Positions 1 to 8,428 of a stretch of DNA of 62,586 nucleotides are shown here, one piece after another. How positions within the stretch are numbered: the first letter of the stretch is position 1; every line of letters begins with the position of its first letter. The notes below the pieces were generated by a model, which was not told where the DNA came from, did no database searches, and saw only the letters and a program-made list of their open reading frames with translations. A program made the translations under genes and the position numbers. This DNA is from Saccharopolyspora rectivirgula DSM 43747. GTDB lineage: Bacteria > Actinomycetota > Actinomycetes > Mycobacteriales > Pseudonocardiaceae. Location: assembly GCF_000497205.1 (NCBI RefSeq), contig NZ_AYJW01000015.1, positions 1 through 62,586 on the forward strand, given 5' to 3'.

Positions 1-59
1 CAGTGTGGTGCTCGTGCCGCGGTATGCCGGGTGAGGCAGCAACCTGGTGGCTTGTGCAC

Positions 60-105
60 AGCAAGGGAACTTTTCTACCGGGGATGGCAGAAAAGTTCCC
101 TTGCT
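60..105. repeat. Stop-proximal palindromic repeat, copy 1
   Basis: A 17-bp perfect inverted repeat with left arm AGCAAGGGAACTTTTCT (60-76) and right arm AGAAAAGTTCCCTTGCT (89-105). It lies 20 nt beyond the stop codon of the minus-strand penicillin-binding protein, so it could serve as its terminator. The same core recurs near 3.0, 9.8, 23.2, 27.1, 31.3 and 34.3 kb, always just 3' of a coding region. Confidence 0.85.
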
Positions 106-124
106 GCTTAGTGGCGGGGTGTCG

Positions 125-2236
125 CTATCTGGGGACTTCCGGTAGAGGTGCCACCGGAAGCCCTTCGTGGATCTTCGTCATGGCGTTGAACCAGGTCCGG
201 GCTGGGACTTTGCCGCCGTAGATGTTTCCGCCGTTGGCGCCGCACAGGTACGGGGGTGCGTCGCCGCCGCCGTCGCAGATCCCTTGCGGCCGGTTGCCGT
301 CGGTGAAGGTCAGGACCGCGCCGGCCATCTGCGGGGTGGCGCCGACGAACGCCGCGGACCAGTGGTTCTGGGTGGTTCCGGTCTTGCCCATGATGGGGCG
401 GTTCCACCCGGCGGCCTGGGCTGCCGCGTGCGCTGTGCCGCCCGGCAGGGCGTCCTTGCTCATCCCCACTGCGAGTTCGTCGGCGACTTGGGGCGCCACC
501 ACCTGTTCGCAGGGTTCTTCTTCCAGCGGGACCGGGTTTCCGAACCGGTCCGTGACGCCTTCCAGCGGTGTGGGCGGGCAGTACATGCCGTGGCTCATGA
601 TGGTCGCCGACGCGTTGGCCAGTTCCAGCACGCTCACCGGCGAGTAGCCGAGGGTGAAGGCGCCGATCTTCTTCTGCTTGATGACTTCGCCGAGCGGTGG
701 CGTGCCTTCATCGTCTCCGATGGGGTTGCCGCTTTCGTCCACCTTGGTGAGCGTGTTGCGCAGGCCGAGCTTGTAGGCCATGTCCACCACGTTGTTCAGG
801 CCCACTCGTTCCTGCAAGGCGACGAAGGTGGTGTTCGGTGAGGTGGCGAGCGCATCCTGCAGGGTTCGCGGCCCGGGTGCCACGCCTTCGGCATTGCCGA
901 CCGTGTACGGCAAGACGCCGTTCCGGTACACCTTGGAGGTGTAGGAGGGGGGCACGTCCACCATGTCGTAGATGCTCATGCCCTGTTCGATCGCGGTGGC
1001 GGCGGTGAAGATCTTGAACACCGAGCCGGCGCCGAACTTCTGCACTTTGCTGACGATGTCGTAGGCGCGTTGCCCCTTGCTGAGGTCGTTGCCGAAGTCG
1101 CGGTTGGCCACCAGGGCTCGGACTTGGTGCTTGTCCTGCCCGGGTTCGACCACCGCCATCACGTTGGCGATGCCTTCGGTTTGGGTGGGCACCTGGGCTT
1201 CCGCGGCTTGTTTGGCGGCGTCGCTGGCTTTGCGGTCCAGCGTGGTGTGGATGGTGTAGCCGCCGGTGCGCAGCTCTTCTTTGCTGATCCCCAGGTTTTC
1301 CAGGTAGTCCTGGACGTAGTTGCAGAAGAAGCCGTCGGTGGTGCCGTCACCGAGTCCGACGCAGCCGTTCGGCGGGCGGCCCAGTGGGGTCATGATCCCG
1401 AGTGGTTCTTTCTTGGCCGCCTCGGCGTCTTCTCGGGTGATGCGCATGTTGTTGTGCGGGTCGGTCATCAGCTCGATGACCAGGTTCCGCCGCTCCAGGG
1501 CTTCTTCGGGGTTGGAGGCCGGGTTGAGGTTGCCCGGCTGGTTGACGATCGCGGCCAGCAGCGCGGACTGGGCGATCGTGAGCTTGTCGGGTGTGGTGCC
1601 GAAGTAGGTTTGTGCGGCCGCCCCGACTCCGAAGGTCTGGTTGCCGAACGGGACCACGTTGAGGTATCCGGTGAGGATTTCCTCCTTGGTCATGGTCCGC
1701 TCCAGCTCCACGGCCAGTTTGGCTTCCCGGAGCTTGCGGGCGATCGAGGTTTCCTTGGCCTTCTCCGCCTCCAGTTCGTTGCGGGCGGCCACGTGCACCA
1801 GGTAGTTCTTCACGTACTGCTGGGTGATCGTGGAAGCGCCCTGCACGGTGGCACCGGTGGTGAGGTTGGTGGCCAAGGCCCGGAGGGTTCCTTGCCAGTC
1901 CACGCCCCCGTGGTCCCAGAACCGCTTGTCCTCGACAGCCGTGATGGCTGCCTTCATGGTGTCGGCGATCTGGTCGGAGGAGGTTTCGACCCGGTAGTCC
2001 TTGAAGAAGTAAGCGATTGGTTCGCCGTCTCTGTCCAGGACGGTGGACACTAGCGGCATTTCTCTTTTGGCCAGCGAAGCCGACATCCTGGTCATGGCAT
2101 CGGCTGTTTGGTTGACCATTGCTCCGGCAGCGGTGGCCGCTGGCATTAACAAGCAAGCCACCAGCACGCCGGCCAGGACGCACAGCCCGAACATTTTCAT
2201 GAGTACGCCGCTGCGCACGCCAGCCCCAATCGTCAA
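125..2236 (-). CDS. ponA2: Bifunctional penicillin-binding protein (PonA2-like class A PBP)
   Basis: Membrane-anchored peptidoglycan glycosyltransferase/transpeptidase. One N-terminal membrane segment (about 13-40) precedes a GT51 domain with the catalytic-Glu motif EDKRFWDHGG (Glu102) and GASTITQQ. The transpeptidase domain carries S-x-x-K as SVFK (Ser405), an SPN triad element and KTGT (Lys618). The N-terminal half closely resembles M. tuberculosis PonA2 as I recall it. Unlike that protein, this one ends about 75 residues after KTGT with no PASTA domain. The longest frame begins at a TTG. A GTG at codon 7 and an ATG at codon 13 (2200) are alternatives and no Shine-Dalgarno sequence decides among them. 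It stands alone, with the repeat at 60-105 just downstream. Confidence 0.9.
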   Translation of the reverse strand: MTIGAGVRSGVLMKMFGLCVLAGVLVACLLMPAATAAGAMVNQTADAMTRMSASLAKREMPLVSTVLDRDGEPIAYFFKDYRVETSSDQIADTMKAAITAVEDKRFWDHGGVDWQGTLRALATNLTTGATVQGASTITQQYVKNYLVHVAARNELEAEKAKETSIARKLREAKLAVELERTMTKEEILTGYLNVVPFGNQTFGVGAAAQTYFGTTPDKLTIAQSALLAAIVNQPGNLNPASNPEEALERRNLVIELMTDPHNNMRITREDAEAAKKEPLGIMTPLGRPPNGCVGLGDGTTDGFFCNYVQDYLENLGISKEELRTGGYTIHTTLDRKASDAAKQAAEAQVPTQTEGIANVMAVVEPGQDKHQVRALVANRDFGNDLSKGQRAYDIVSKVQKFGAGSVFKIFTAATAIEQGMSIYDMVDVPPSYTSKVYRNGVLPYTVGNAEGVAPGPRTLQDALATSPNTTFVALQERVGLNNVVDMAYKLGLRNTLTKVDESGNPIGDDEGTPPLGEVIKQKKIGAFTLGYSPVSVLELANASATIMSHGMYCPPTPLEGVTDRFGNPVPLEEEPCEQVVAPQVADELAVGMSKDALPGGTAHAAAQAAGWNRPIMGKTGTTQNHWSAAFVGATPQMAGAVLTFTDGNRPQGICDGGGDAPPYLCGANGGNIYGGKVPARTWFNAMTKIHEGLPVAPLPEVPR

Positions 2237-2501
2237 GTGCGGTAAGACTCGACTCAGCTGCGGGCGGTCTTGCCCGCCTCACCCCGCTCGCAATCGCACC
2301 GACAGGCAAGTCGGCCGGTGTTCTTCCTGACGGGCGGAGTCGACACTGCTCGTTTTCGATGTCGGTTACTTCGTTGATACCACACTTACCGGTGTGCACT
2401 CCCGTCGCGCTGGGCTCAGTCGTCTCACGATGTCTCAGGCTTCCGACGGGTCGGGGCAGGGCCCACCAGGGGCTGCTGCGCCCTGGGGAGCAGTGGCGGG
2501 T

Positions 2502-2951
2502 TCAGCGGCGGTCGTGCTGCTGGTCGGCTTTGTTGAGCTCGGCCAGGTAGGCGTTGTAGGCCGCCAGTTCGGGGTCTTCGTCGGCGTCCACCGGTGGTGC
2601 CGGTGGTGGCACGAGGGGGCGCTTGCGCTTCGGCCGAGGGGCTGGTTCCGCCGCTTGCTCGGGTTCTTGTTGTTCTTGTTCGTCGTTGGCGGTGGCGGGT
2701 GGTTCCGCGCTGTCGGTCTGCGGCTGGGTGTCGGTGTCGGTGAGTTCCATCCGCATCAGCTTCACCCAGAGGAAGACGGCGAATGCTCCGAACACGGGCC
2801 ACTGCAGGGCGTAGCCGAGGTTCTGGAAGCTTCCTCCTGCCTCGTGCGCTCGGTCCCACTGCCAGACGGCCAGGAAGATGCTGGCGATCGCGGCAGCTAA
2901 GAACAGCACGTGCAGAAGCAGCCAACGAGGGGTCAACAGGCTGCGGAACAC
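2502..2951 (-). CDS. Small membrane protein with SURF1-like N-terminus
   Basis: 149 residues from a GTG start. Two hydrophobic segments (about 9-30 and 46-66) are followed by an acidic, Pro/Glu/Gln-rich cytoplasmic-type tail with a short basic patch (PRPKRKRP). The opening FRSLLTPRWLLLHVLF followed by VWQWDR resembles the first transmembrane hairpin of actinobacterial SURF1 proteins, but the rest of the SURF1 domain is missing. Function is unknown. It lies between the penicillin-binding protein and a DUF6319-like gene, all on the minus strand, separated from the latter by a palindromic repeat. Confidence 0.75.
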   Translation of the reverse strand: MFRSLLTPRWLLLHVLFLAAAIASIFLAVWQWDRAHEAGGSFQNLGYALQWPVFGAFAVFLWVKLMRMELTDTDTQPQTDSAEPPATANDEQEQQEPEQAAEPAPRPKRKRPLVPPPAPPVDADEDPELAAYNAYLAELNKADQQHDRR

Positions 2952-3012
2952 AACTCGATTCTAGGTGTTCGGCTGTGCGCCGGCGATTGCCGCATGGTTC
3001 GCCGCGAGTTCG

Positions 3013-3058
3013 GGCAAGGGAACTTCTCTGCAGGTTGTGCGGGAAAGGTTCCCTTGCC
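3013..3058. repeat. Stop-proximal palindromic repeat, copy 2
   Basis: Arms GGCAAGGGAAC (3013-3023) and GTTCCCTTGCC (3048-3058), with imperfect pairing inside (TTCTC opposite GGAAAG). It lies 27 nt 3' of the stop of the minus-strand gene ending at 3085 and shares the GGCAAGGGAACTT core of copy 1. Confidence 0.75.
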
Positions 3059-3084
3059 GCCCGGTGTGCTGGGGTGGTCGGTGG

Positions 3085-3789
3085 TCATTCGGTGAGCTCG
3101 TCGAGCACGCGTTGGGCGGCGGCGAGTTCTGCTTGGAGTTGTTCGACGCGGGCGCGCTGTTTTTCGCGGGCGGAGTCGATGAGCGGCTGGACCGCGGCGG
3201 CCACGTCGGTGTGGAGTTCTTTGGCGGCTCGGGCGACGGCCGAGGCGGGCACCGCAGTGGGCCGCATCACGCGTTTCTTTCCGGTGGTGACTTCCACGGT
3301 CCACTGGCCTTCGCCGTCCGCGGTGAGGGTGACGGTGGCTCCGCTGGGTTGGCGCCTGGTCTTCCGACCAGTTGTGCCTGTGGTTTTGGTGCCGGCGGAC
3401 TGCTTGGGCTGCTGCTTGGGGGTGCTGGTTTTGCTGGGGGTGGTCGTGGTCGCTGGTTTGGCGGGCTCCGCTGCTCGGGAGCGTGGCGCGCTGGCGCTGC
3501 TGGTGGGCGCCCCGGACCCGGCCTTGGCGGACGCGGTGGTCTTGCCGGCGCGTTTCCGCGCTGGGCGGACGGTGGTCACCTCGGCGACCGAGAACGACAG
3601 GACGTCTTTCGACCCGGCCGGGCGGACCTGGATGAAGTCGCCTTCTTCCGGGTCCGCCAGGGCGATGACTTTGCCGGAACGTCCTTCTGGCACTCCCACT
3701 GCTGCGGCGGTGAACCACACGGTGGGTGTGGTGCCTGCGGCCAGTTCCTCTTTGAGGCCGTTGAGCTCCTCGGGCGACAGCGGAGGCAT
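3085..3789 (-). CDS. Conserved actinobacterial protein (DUF6319-like)
   Basis: 234 residues from the ATG at 3789, chosen because AGGGGAG sits 4 nt upstream. The frame stays open to 3849 without a comparable ribosome site. The N-terminal part (about 1-75) has a small globular segment containing WFTAAAVGVPEGRSGKV and ADPEEGDFIQVRP. A basic, Ser/Thr/Pro/Lys-rich linker follows (about 80-150), then a short beta-like segment (GATVTLTADGEGQWTVEVT) and a C-terminal coiled-coil-like helix rich in Glu, Arg and Ala. I recall such proteins as DUF6319, but cannot check. The basic linker hints at nucleic-acid or surface association, which is only inference. Confidence 0.75.
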   Translation of the reverse strand: MPPLSPEELNGLKEELAAGTTPTVWFTAAAVGVPEGRSGKVIALADPEEGDFIQVRPAGSKDVLSFSVAEVTTVRPARKRAGKTTASAKAGSGAPTSSASAPRSRAAEPAKPATTTTPSKTSTPKQQPKQSAGTKTTGTTGRKTRRQPSGATVTLTADGEGQWTVEVTTGKKRVMRPTAVPASAVARAAKELHTDVAAAVQPLIDSAREKQRARVEQLQAELAAAQRVLDELTE

Positions 3790-3878
3790 TTGCTCCCCTG
3801 GGTGGTGGGCGGCGCCCAGCTCGCGCTGGGCGCGTTCGACAACGACCATCCCACTCTATCGAACTGTCGTGCGAATGC

Positions 3879-5375
3879 TCAACGGCGTTTCGCCGCGGCC
3901 ACCTCGTAGTCGGCCGGGTCGGCCTTGCGGGTGCGGTACCAGTACTTGGCGGTCAGACCGGGCCAGGTGGTGCGGTTGACCCCGTTGCGGTCGAGGTACC
4001 AGCTGCGGCAGCCGCCGGCGCTCCAGACTTCGTCGCCGAGCTCGCTTTGCAGTTCGGCGTTGAACTCGTCCTGCACCGACTGCCGGACGTCGAGGTAGCC
4101 GATGTCGCCGCGCAGCAGCGGGCGCAGGCAGCTCATCACGTAGTTGAGCTGGCATTCGATCATGAACACTACCGAGTTGTGCCCGAGGCCGGTGTTGGGC
4201 CCCAGCAGGAAGAACAGGTTGGGGAAGCCGGACACGGTGATGCCCAGGTAGGCCTCCATGCCTTCGCGCCAGGCGTCCTGGAGCTTGCGGCCGTCGCGGC
4301 CGATGATGTTGAGGTGGTCGAAGGCGTCGGTGACGTGGAAGCCGGTGCCGAAGATGATGGCGTCGACTTCGCGTTCTTCGCCGTCCTTGGTGATGATCGA
4401 GTTCTCGGTGATCTCGGCTATGCCGTCGGTGACCAGCTCCACGTTGGGCCGGTTGAGCGCCGGGTAGTAGTCGCTGGAGAGCAGGATCCGCTTGCAGCCG
4501 ATCGCGTAGTCGGGGGTGACGGCTTTGCGCAGCTCCGGGTCCTTGATGACTTTGCTGATGTAGCGCTTGGACAGCCATTCGGCCAGCCACGCGGTGCGCC
4601 GCTTGAAGACGAACAGGTAGCGCAGTTCGAGCAGCCAGTACACGGCGGCGCGGGCGAGCCACTGCACCGGCGGGATGCGGCGGAACAGGCGCTGCAGGCG
4701 CTCCGGGATGGGGCGGTCGGGCTTGGGCTGGATCCACGGCGGGGTGCGCTGGAAGAGGTGCAGTTTGCCGGCTTTCTTCGCGACTTGGGGAACGAATTGG
4801 ATGGCGCTGGCCCCGGTGCCGATGACCGCCACCCGCTTCCCTTCCAGGTCGTAGTCGTGGTTCCACTCGGCGGAGTGGAAGATCTCGCCGGTGAACTTCT
4901 CCATGCCGGGGATTTCCGGGTAGCTGGGGATGTGCAGTGCTCCGAGGCCGGAGACCAGGGCTTTGCCGGTGTATTCCGCGCCGCTGGCGGTGAACACCGT
5001 CCAGGTGTGGGTGTCTTCGTCGAATTCGGCGCCGGTGAATTCGACTCCGTAGTGGATGTGCTTGCGCAGCCCGTACTTGTCAGCGCACTGCTGCAGGTAG
5101 TCGTAGATCTCTTTCCAGCCGGCGAACAGGCGGGACCAGTTCGGGTTCTGCTCGAAGGAGAACGAGTACATCAGCGAGGGCACGTCGCAGGCGCAGCCCG
5201 GGTAGGTGTTGTCGCGCCAGGTGCCGCCGAGGTCGTCGTTCTTCTCCAGGATGATGAAGTCGTCGATGCCGGCTTTTTTGAGGCGGATCCCCATCCCCAG
5301 ACCGGAGAACCCGGTGCCGACGATGATCACCGAAGCTTGGTGCCGGGTCTGGCTGCCGGACTTCTGCTTCACCAT
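3879..5375 (-). CDS. FAD-dependent monooxygenase (Baeyer-Villiger/FMO type)
   Basis: 498 residues from the ATG at 5375, selected because GGGAGG lies 6 nt upstream. An FAD-binding Rossmann motif GTGFSG (about 20-25) is followed by ILEKNDDLGGTW, typical of class B flavin monooxygenases. FTGEIFHSAEW matches the FxGxxxHxxxW fingerprint, although the next residue is Asn rather than Pro or Asp. A second dinucleotide motif GTGASA (about 182) should bind NADPH. The expected reaction is NADPH-dependent oxygenation of a ketone or heteroatom substrate, which cannot be predicted. It is divergent from a TetR gene, with a palindromic operator between them, so it is probably the TetR target. Confidence 0.9.
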   Translation of the reverse strand: MVKQKSGSQTRHQASVIIVGTGFSGLGMGIRLKKAGIDDFIILEKNDDLGGTWRDNTYPGCACDVPSLMYSFSFEQNPNWSRLFAGWKEIYDYLQQCADKYGLRKHIHYGVEFTGAEFDEDTHTWTVFTASGAEYTGKALVSGLGALHIPSYPEIPGMEKFTGEIFHSAEWNHDYDLEGKRVAVIGTGASAIQFVPQVAKKAGKLHLFQRTPPWIQPKPDRPIPERLQRLFRRIPPVQWLARAAVYWLLELRYLFVFKRRTAWLAEWLSKRYISKVIKDPELRKAVTPDYAIGCKRILLSSDYYPALNRPNVELVTDGIAEITENSIITKDGEEREVDAIIFGTGFHVTDAFDHLNIIGRDGRKLQDAWREGMEAYLGITVSGFPNLFFLLGPNTGLGHNSVVFMIECQLNYVMSCLRPLLRGDIGYLDVRQSVQDEFNAELQSELGDEVWSAGGCRSWYLDRNGVNRTTWPGLTAKYWYRTRKADPADYEVAAAKRR

Positions 5376-5406
5376 GAGGCCCTCCCTGAGCCACCGCTCT
5401 CTGTTT

Positions 5407-5444
5407 ACCGACAAGTAGGTTACTAGCAGTAAGTTACTTGCGGT
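5407..5444. promoter_or_regulatory. Probable TetR operator in the divergent promoter
   Basis: A long near-perfect palindrome: ACCGACAAGTAGGTTACT, then AGC, then AGTAAGTTACTTGCGGT. Its right half overlaps the -10 region (TAGGGT, 5444-5449) of the tetR gene, and its left half lies about 30 nt 5' of the monooxygenase start. This position suits repression of both genes. Confidence 0.75.
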
Positions 5445-5455
5445 AGGGTGTATTC

Positions 5456-6076
5456 GTGAGCAGCTACCAGGCAGCCGGAACCAAATCCACGGGCCGCAAG
5501 CGGCTCAGCCGAGCCGAGCGGGAGCAGCAGATCCTGGCGGTGGCCGAGCACGTGTTCGCCACCCAGGGCTACCAGGCGGCTTCGATGGACGAGATCGCCC
5601 AACAGGTGGGCCTGTCCAAACCCATGCTCTACGAGTACTTCGGGTCCAAGGAGGGACTGCTGCTGGCCTGTCTGGAACGGGCCAAGCGGGAGCTGCTGGA
5701 AGCCACCACGGCCGCCGCTGCCGAATCCGCCAGCCCCGAGCAGCTGCTGCACAACTGCCTGCTCGCCTTCTTCCAGTTCAGCGAAGAGCACGCCCAGAGC
5801 TGGGCACTGCTGCGCAACGAGACCGCGGTGCAGAGCCTGCCGGTGAACTCCGAGCTGGAAGCCATCCGCCAGCAGCAGGTGGAATTCACCGCTGGACTGA
5901 TCAGCGTCGCCCGCCCCGACCTGGACGCGCAGCGGCGAGAAGCGTTCGCCGAAGCGATCATCGGCGCCAGCGAGCGGATCGCCCTGTGGCGGGAGAAGCG
6001 CCCCGAGATCACCCCGCAAGCCGCCACCGATCATTTGATGGCGCTGCTGAGCCCCAGCCTGATCGGCGACCTGTAG
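5456..6076 (+). CDS. TetR-family transcriptional regulator
   Basis: 206 residues. The N-terminal helix-turn-helix (about 20-65) has the standard TetR pattern (AEHVFATQGYQAASMDEIAQ, then VGLSKPMLYEYFGSKEGLL). The C-terminal ligand domain is all helical. Translation likely starts at GTG 5456: TAGGGT lies exactly 6 nt upstream and there is no Shine-Dalgarno sequence, so the mRNA may be leaderless. The palindrome at 5407-5444 between this gene and the divergent flavin monooxygenase is the likely binding site. The inducer is unknown. Confidence 0.9.
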   Translation: MSSYQAAGTKSTGRKRLSRAEREQQILAVAEHVFATQGYQAASMDEIAQQVGLSKPMLYEYFGSKEGLLLACLERAKRELLEATTAAAAESASPEQLLHNCLLAFFQFSEEHAQSWALLRNETAVQSLPVNSELEAIRQQQVEFTAGLISVARPDLDAQRREAFAEAIIGASERIALWREKRPEITPQAATDHLMALLSPSLIGDL

Positions 6077-6145
6077 CCGCGGTTCGCACCGAGCGGTGGC
6101 CGCCGGCCGCGACGCGGTCGAGCCCCGGAGCACCTGCGCGAAAAA

Positions 6146-6185
6146 GCCCGGCAGGGGCACCGGAGGTTCCGGCACCCCGCCGGGC
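6146..6185. terminator. Bidirectional terminator hairpin
   Basis: Arms GCCCGGC (6146-6152) and GCCGGGC (6179-6185) enclose further pairs GGGG/CCCC and CCGG/CCGG. AAAAA precedes the stem on the plus strand, giving a U-run for minus-strand transcripts. It lies between the convergent tetR and fadB genes. Confidence 0.8.
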
Positions 6186-6203
6186 AGCGGTCATGAGAAC
6201 CGG

Positions 6204-8417
6204 TCAGGCCGCGGCGGCCGCCCGCACGATCTCCTGGTCGGGCTCGCCTTGGTCGAACAGCTCACCGGCCTCGGCCTTGCGCACCAGCGACTCCGGCGGC
6301 TGGAAGCGCTCCCCGTACCGCTCGGCCAGCTCGCGGGCGCGGGCGACGAAACCGGCCAGACCGCCCGGGTAGCCGTTCATGTACTGCACGACACCACCGG
6401 TCCAGGCCGGGAAGCCGATGCCCAGGATCGAGCCGACGTTGGCGTCGGGCACGGACTTCAGCACGCCCTCGTCGAAGCACTTCACGGTTTCCAGGGCTTC
6501 GATGAACAGCAGGCGCTCCTTGAGGTCGGTGAAGTCGACCTCTTCGGGGTTGCGCGGCGGGAAGTGCTCGGTCAGGCCCGGCCACAGCCCGGCGCGCTTG
6601 CCGTCCACGTACTCGTAGAAGCCGGCCCCGCTGGAGCGCCCCTTGCGCCCGAACTCCCCCACCATGCGGTCCAGGACCTGTTCGGCGGGGTGCGGGGTCC
6701 AGGTGCCGCCCGCGGCTTCCACCGCGCGCTTGGACTCGTCCCGGATCTTCAGCGGCAGCGTCAGGGTGAGCTCGTCGAACAGCTGCAGCACCGGGGCCGG
6801 GAACCCGGCCTGCGCGGAAGCCTGCTCGATCGAGGCCGGGTGCACCCCTTCCGCCAGCATCGCCACGCCCTCGTTGAGGAACGTGCCGATGACCCGGCTG
6901 GTGAAGAAGCCGCGGCTGTCGTTGACGACGATCGGGGTCTTCTTGATCTGCCGGACCACGTCGACGGCGCGGGCCAGGGCGCGCTCGCTGGTCTTCTCCC
7001 CGCAGATGATCTCGACCAGCTGCATCTTGTCCACCGGGGAGAAGAAGTGCAGGCCGATGAAGTCCTCCTGCCGGCGCACCCCCTCGGCGAGGCTGGTGAT
7101 CGGCAAGGTGGAGGTGTTCGACGCGATCAGCGCGTCACCGTCCACGATGTCCTGCACCTCGGCGTAGACCTTCTTCTTGACCTCCGGGTCCTCGAAGACC
7201 GCCTCGATGACCAGGTCGCTGCCGCGCAGCGGCTCCAGCTGGCTGGTGGCGGTGATGCGGCCCAGCAGTTCGTCCCGCTGCTCGGGGGTGGCCCGCCCGC
7301 GGGAGACCGCCTTGTCCATCAGTTTGGCCGAGTAGGACTTGCCGCGTTCGGCGGCCTCGTCGGTGATGTCCTTGATGACCACGTCCATGCCGGCCTTGGC
7401 GCAGGCGTAGGCGATGCCGGCGCCCATCATGCCGCCGCCGAGCACCGCCACCTTGGTGGCCTTCCAGGCGGGGACGTCGGCCGGTCGACTGCCTCCGGAG
7501 TTGACGTGCTGCAGGTCGAAGAAGAACGCCTTGCTCATGTTCTTCGAGGTCTGCCCGCACAGCAGCTCGACGAAGTAGCGGCCTTCGATGGTGAACGCGG
7601 TGTCGATGTCGACCTGGGCGCTCTCCACCGCCGCGCACATGATGTTGCGGGGCGCGGGCAGCGGCGCGCCTTTGAGCTGTTTGCGCAGGTTGGCGGGGAA
7701 AGCCGGGAGGGTGGCGGCGAACTTCGGGTTGCTCGGGGTGCCGCCGGGGATCTTATAGCCGGGGCGGTCCCAGGGCTGGGTCGCTTCCGGGTTCTGCTTG
7801 ATCCACTCCTTGGCCCGGGTCAGCAGTTCGTCCGGGGTGTCGACGAGTTCGTCGACGATCCCGATCTCCTTGGCCTTCTCCGGGCGCAGCTGCTGGCCTT
7901 GCAGCAGCAGGTTGAGCAGGGCGTTGGTGATCCCGAGCAGCCGCACGGTGCGCACCACTCCCCCGCCGCCGGGCAGCAGGCCCAGGGTGACTTCGGGGAG
8001 TCCGAACCGGACGCCGGGGGCGTTGAGGGCGATCCGGTGGTGGCAGGCGAGGGCGATTTCCAGGCCGCCGCCCAGGGCGGTTCCGTTGAGCGCGGCGACG
8101 ACCGGTTTGCCGAGGGTTTCCAGCCGGCGCAACTGGGCTTTGACCTGGGCCACGGTTTCGCTGGCCTGCTCGGCGTCCGCGGGGCGGGTGCGGATGAGTT
8201 CGCGCAGGTCGCCGCCGGCGAAGAAGGTCTTCTTCGCGGAGGTGATGACCACGCCGGTGATGTTGTCCCGCTCGTCTTCCAGGCGCTGCACGACCTGTTC
8301 CATGGAGCGCTGGTAGCGCTCGTTCATGGTGTTGGCCTGCTGCTGCGGGTCGTCCAGGGTGAGCACGACGATGCCGTCGTCGTCGGTTTCCCAGCGGATG
8401 GTGTTCTGCTCGCTCAT
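6204..8417 (-). CDS. fadB: Trifunctional-type fatty-acid oxidation complex alpha subunit (enoyl-CoA hydratase/3-hydroxyacyl-CoA dehydrogenase)
   Basis: 737 residues. The N-terminal crotonase domain (about 1-190) carries the oxyanion/catalytic region GTALGGGLE (Glu120) and GLPEV (Glu142). The 3-hydroxyacyl-CoA dehydrogenase part begins with the NAD-binding motif GGGMMGAGIAYA (about 327-338), followed by FIGLHFFSPVDKM with the catalytic His and the dehydrogenase C-terminal domain. It hydrates enoyl-CoA and oxidises 3-hydroxyacyl-CoA in cytosolic beta-oxidation. The ATG at 8417 is 11 nt after the fadA stop, so the two form a fadAB operon whose thiolase completes the cycle. Confidence 0.95.
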   Translation of the reverse strand: MSEQNTIRWETDDDGIVVLTLDDPQQQANTMNERYQRSMEQVVQRLEDERDNITGVVITSAKKTFFAGGDLRELIRTRPADAEQASETVAQVKAQLRRLETLGKPVVAALNGTALGGGLEIALACHHRIALNAPGVRFGLPEVTLGLLPGGGGVVRTVRLLGITNALLNLLLQGQQLRPEKAKEIGIVDELVDTPDELLTRAKEWIKQNPEATQPWDRPGYKIPGGTPSNPKFAATLPAFPANLRKQLKGAPLPAPRNIMCAAVESAQVDIDTAFTIEGRYFVELLCGQTSKNMSKAFFFDLQHVNSGGSRPADVPAWKATKVAVLGGGMMGAGIAYACAKAGMDVVIKDITDEAAERGKSYSAKLMDKAVSRGRATPEQRDELLGRITATSQLEPLRGSDLVIEAVFEDPEVKKKVYAEVQDIVDGDALIASNTSTLPITSLAEGVRRQEDFIGLHFFSPVDKMQLVEIICGEKTSERALARAVDVVRQIKKTPIVVNDSRGFFTSRVIGTFLNEGVAMLAEGVHPASIEQASAQAGFPAPVLQLFDELTLTLPLKIRDESKRAVEAAGGTWTPHPAEQVLDRMVGEFGRKGRSSGAGFYEYVDGKRAGLWPGLTEHFPPRNPEEVDFTDLKERLLFIEALETVKCFDEGVLKSVPDANVGSILGIGFPAWTGGVVQYMNGYPGGLAGFVARARELAERYGERFQPPESLVRKAEAGELFDQGEPDQEIVRAAAAA

Positions 8418-8428
8418 CGTGTTTTTCC

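Noticed and set aside
2394-2900. A long plus-strand frame opposite the small membrane protein gene
   Set aside because: It mirrors the minus-strand gene, whose membrane segments make sense; such antisense frames are common in high-GC coding DNA.
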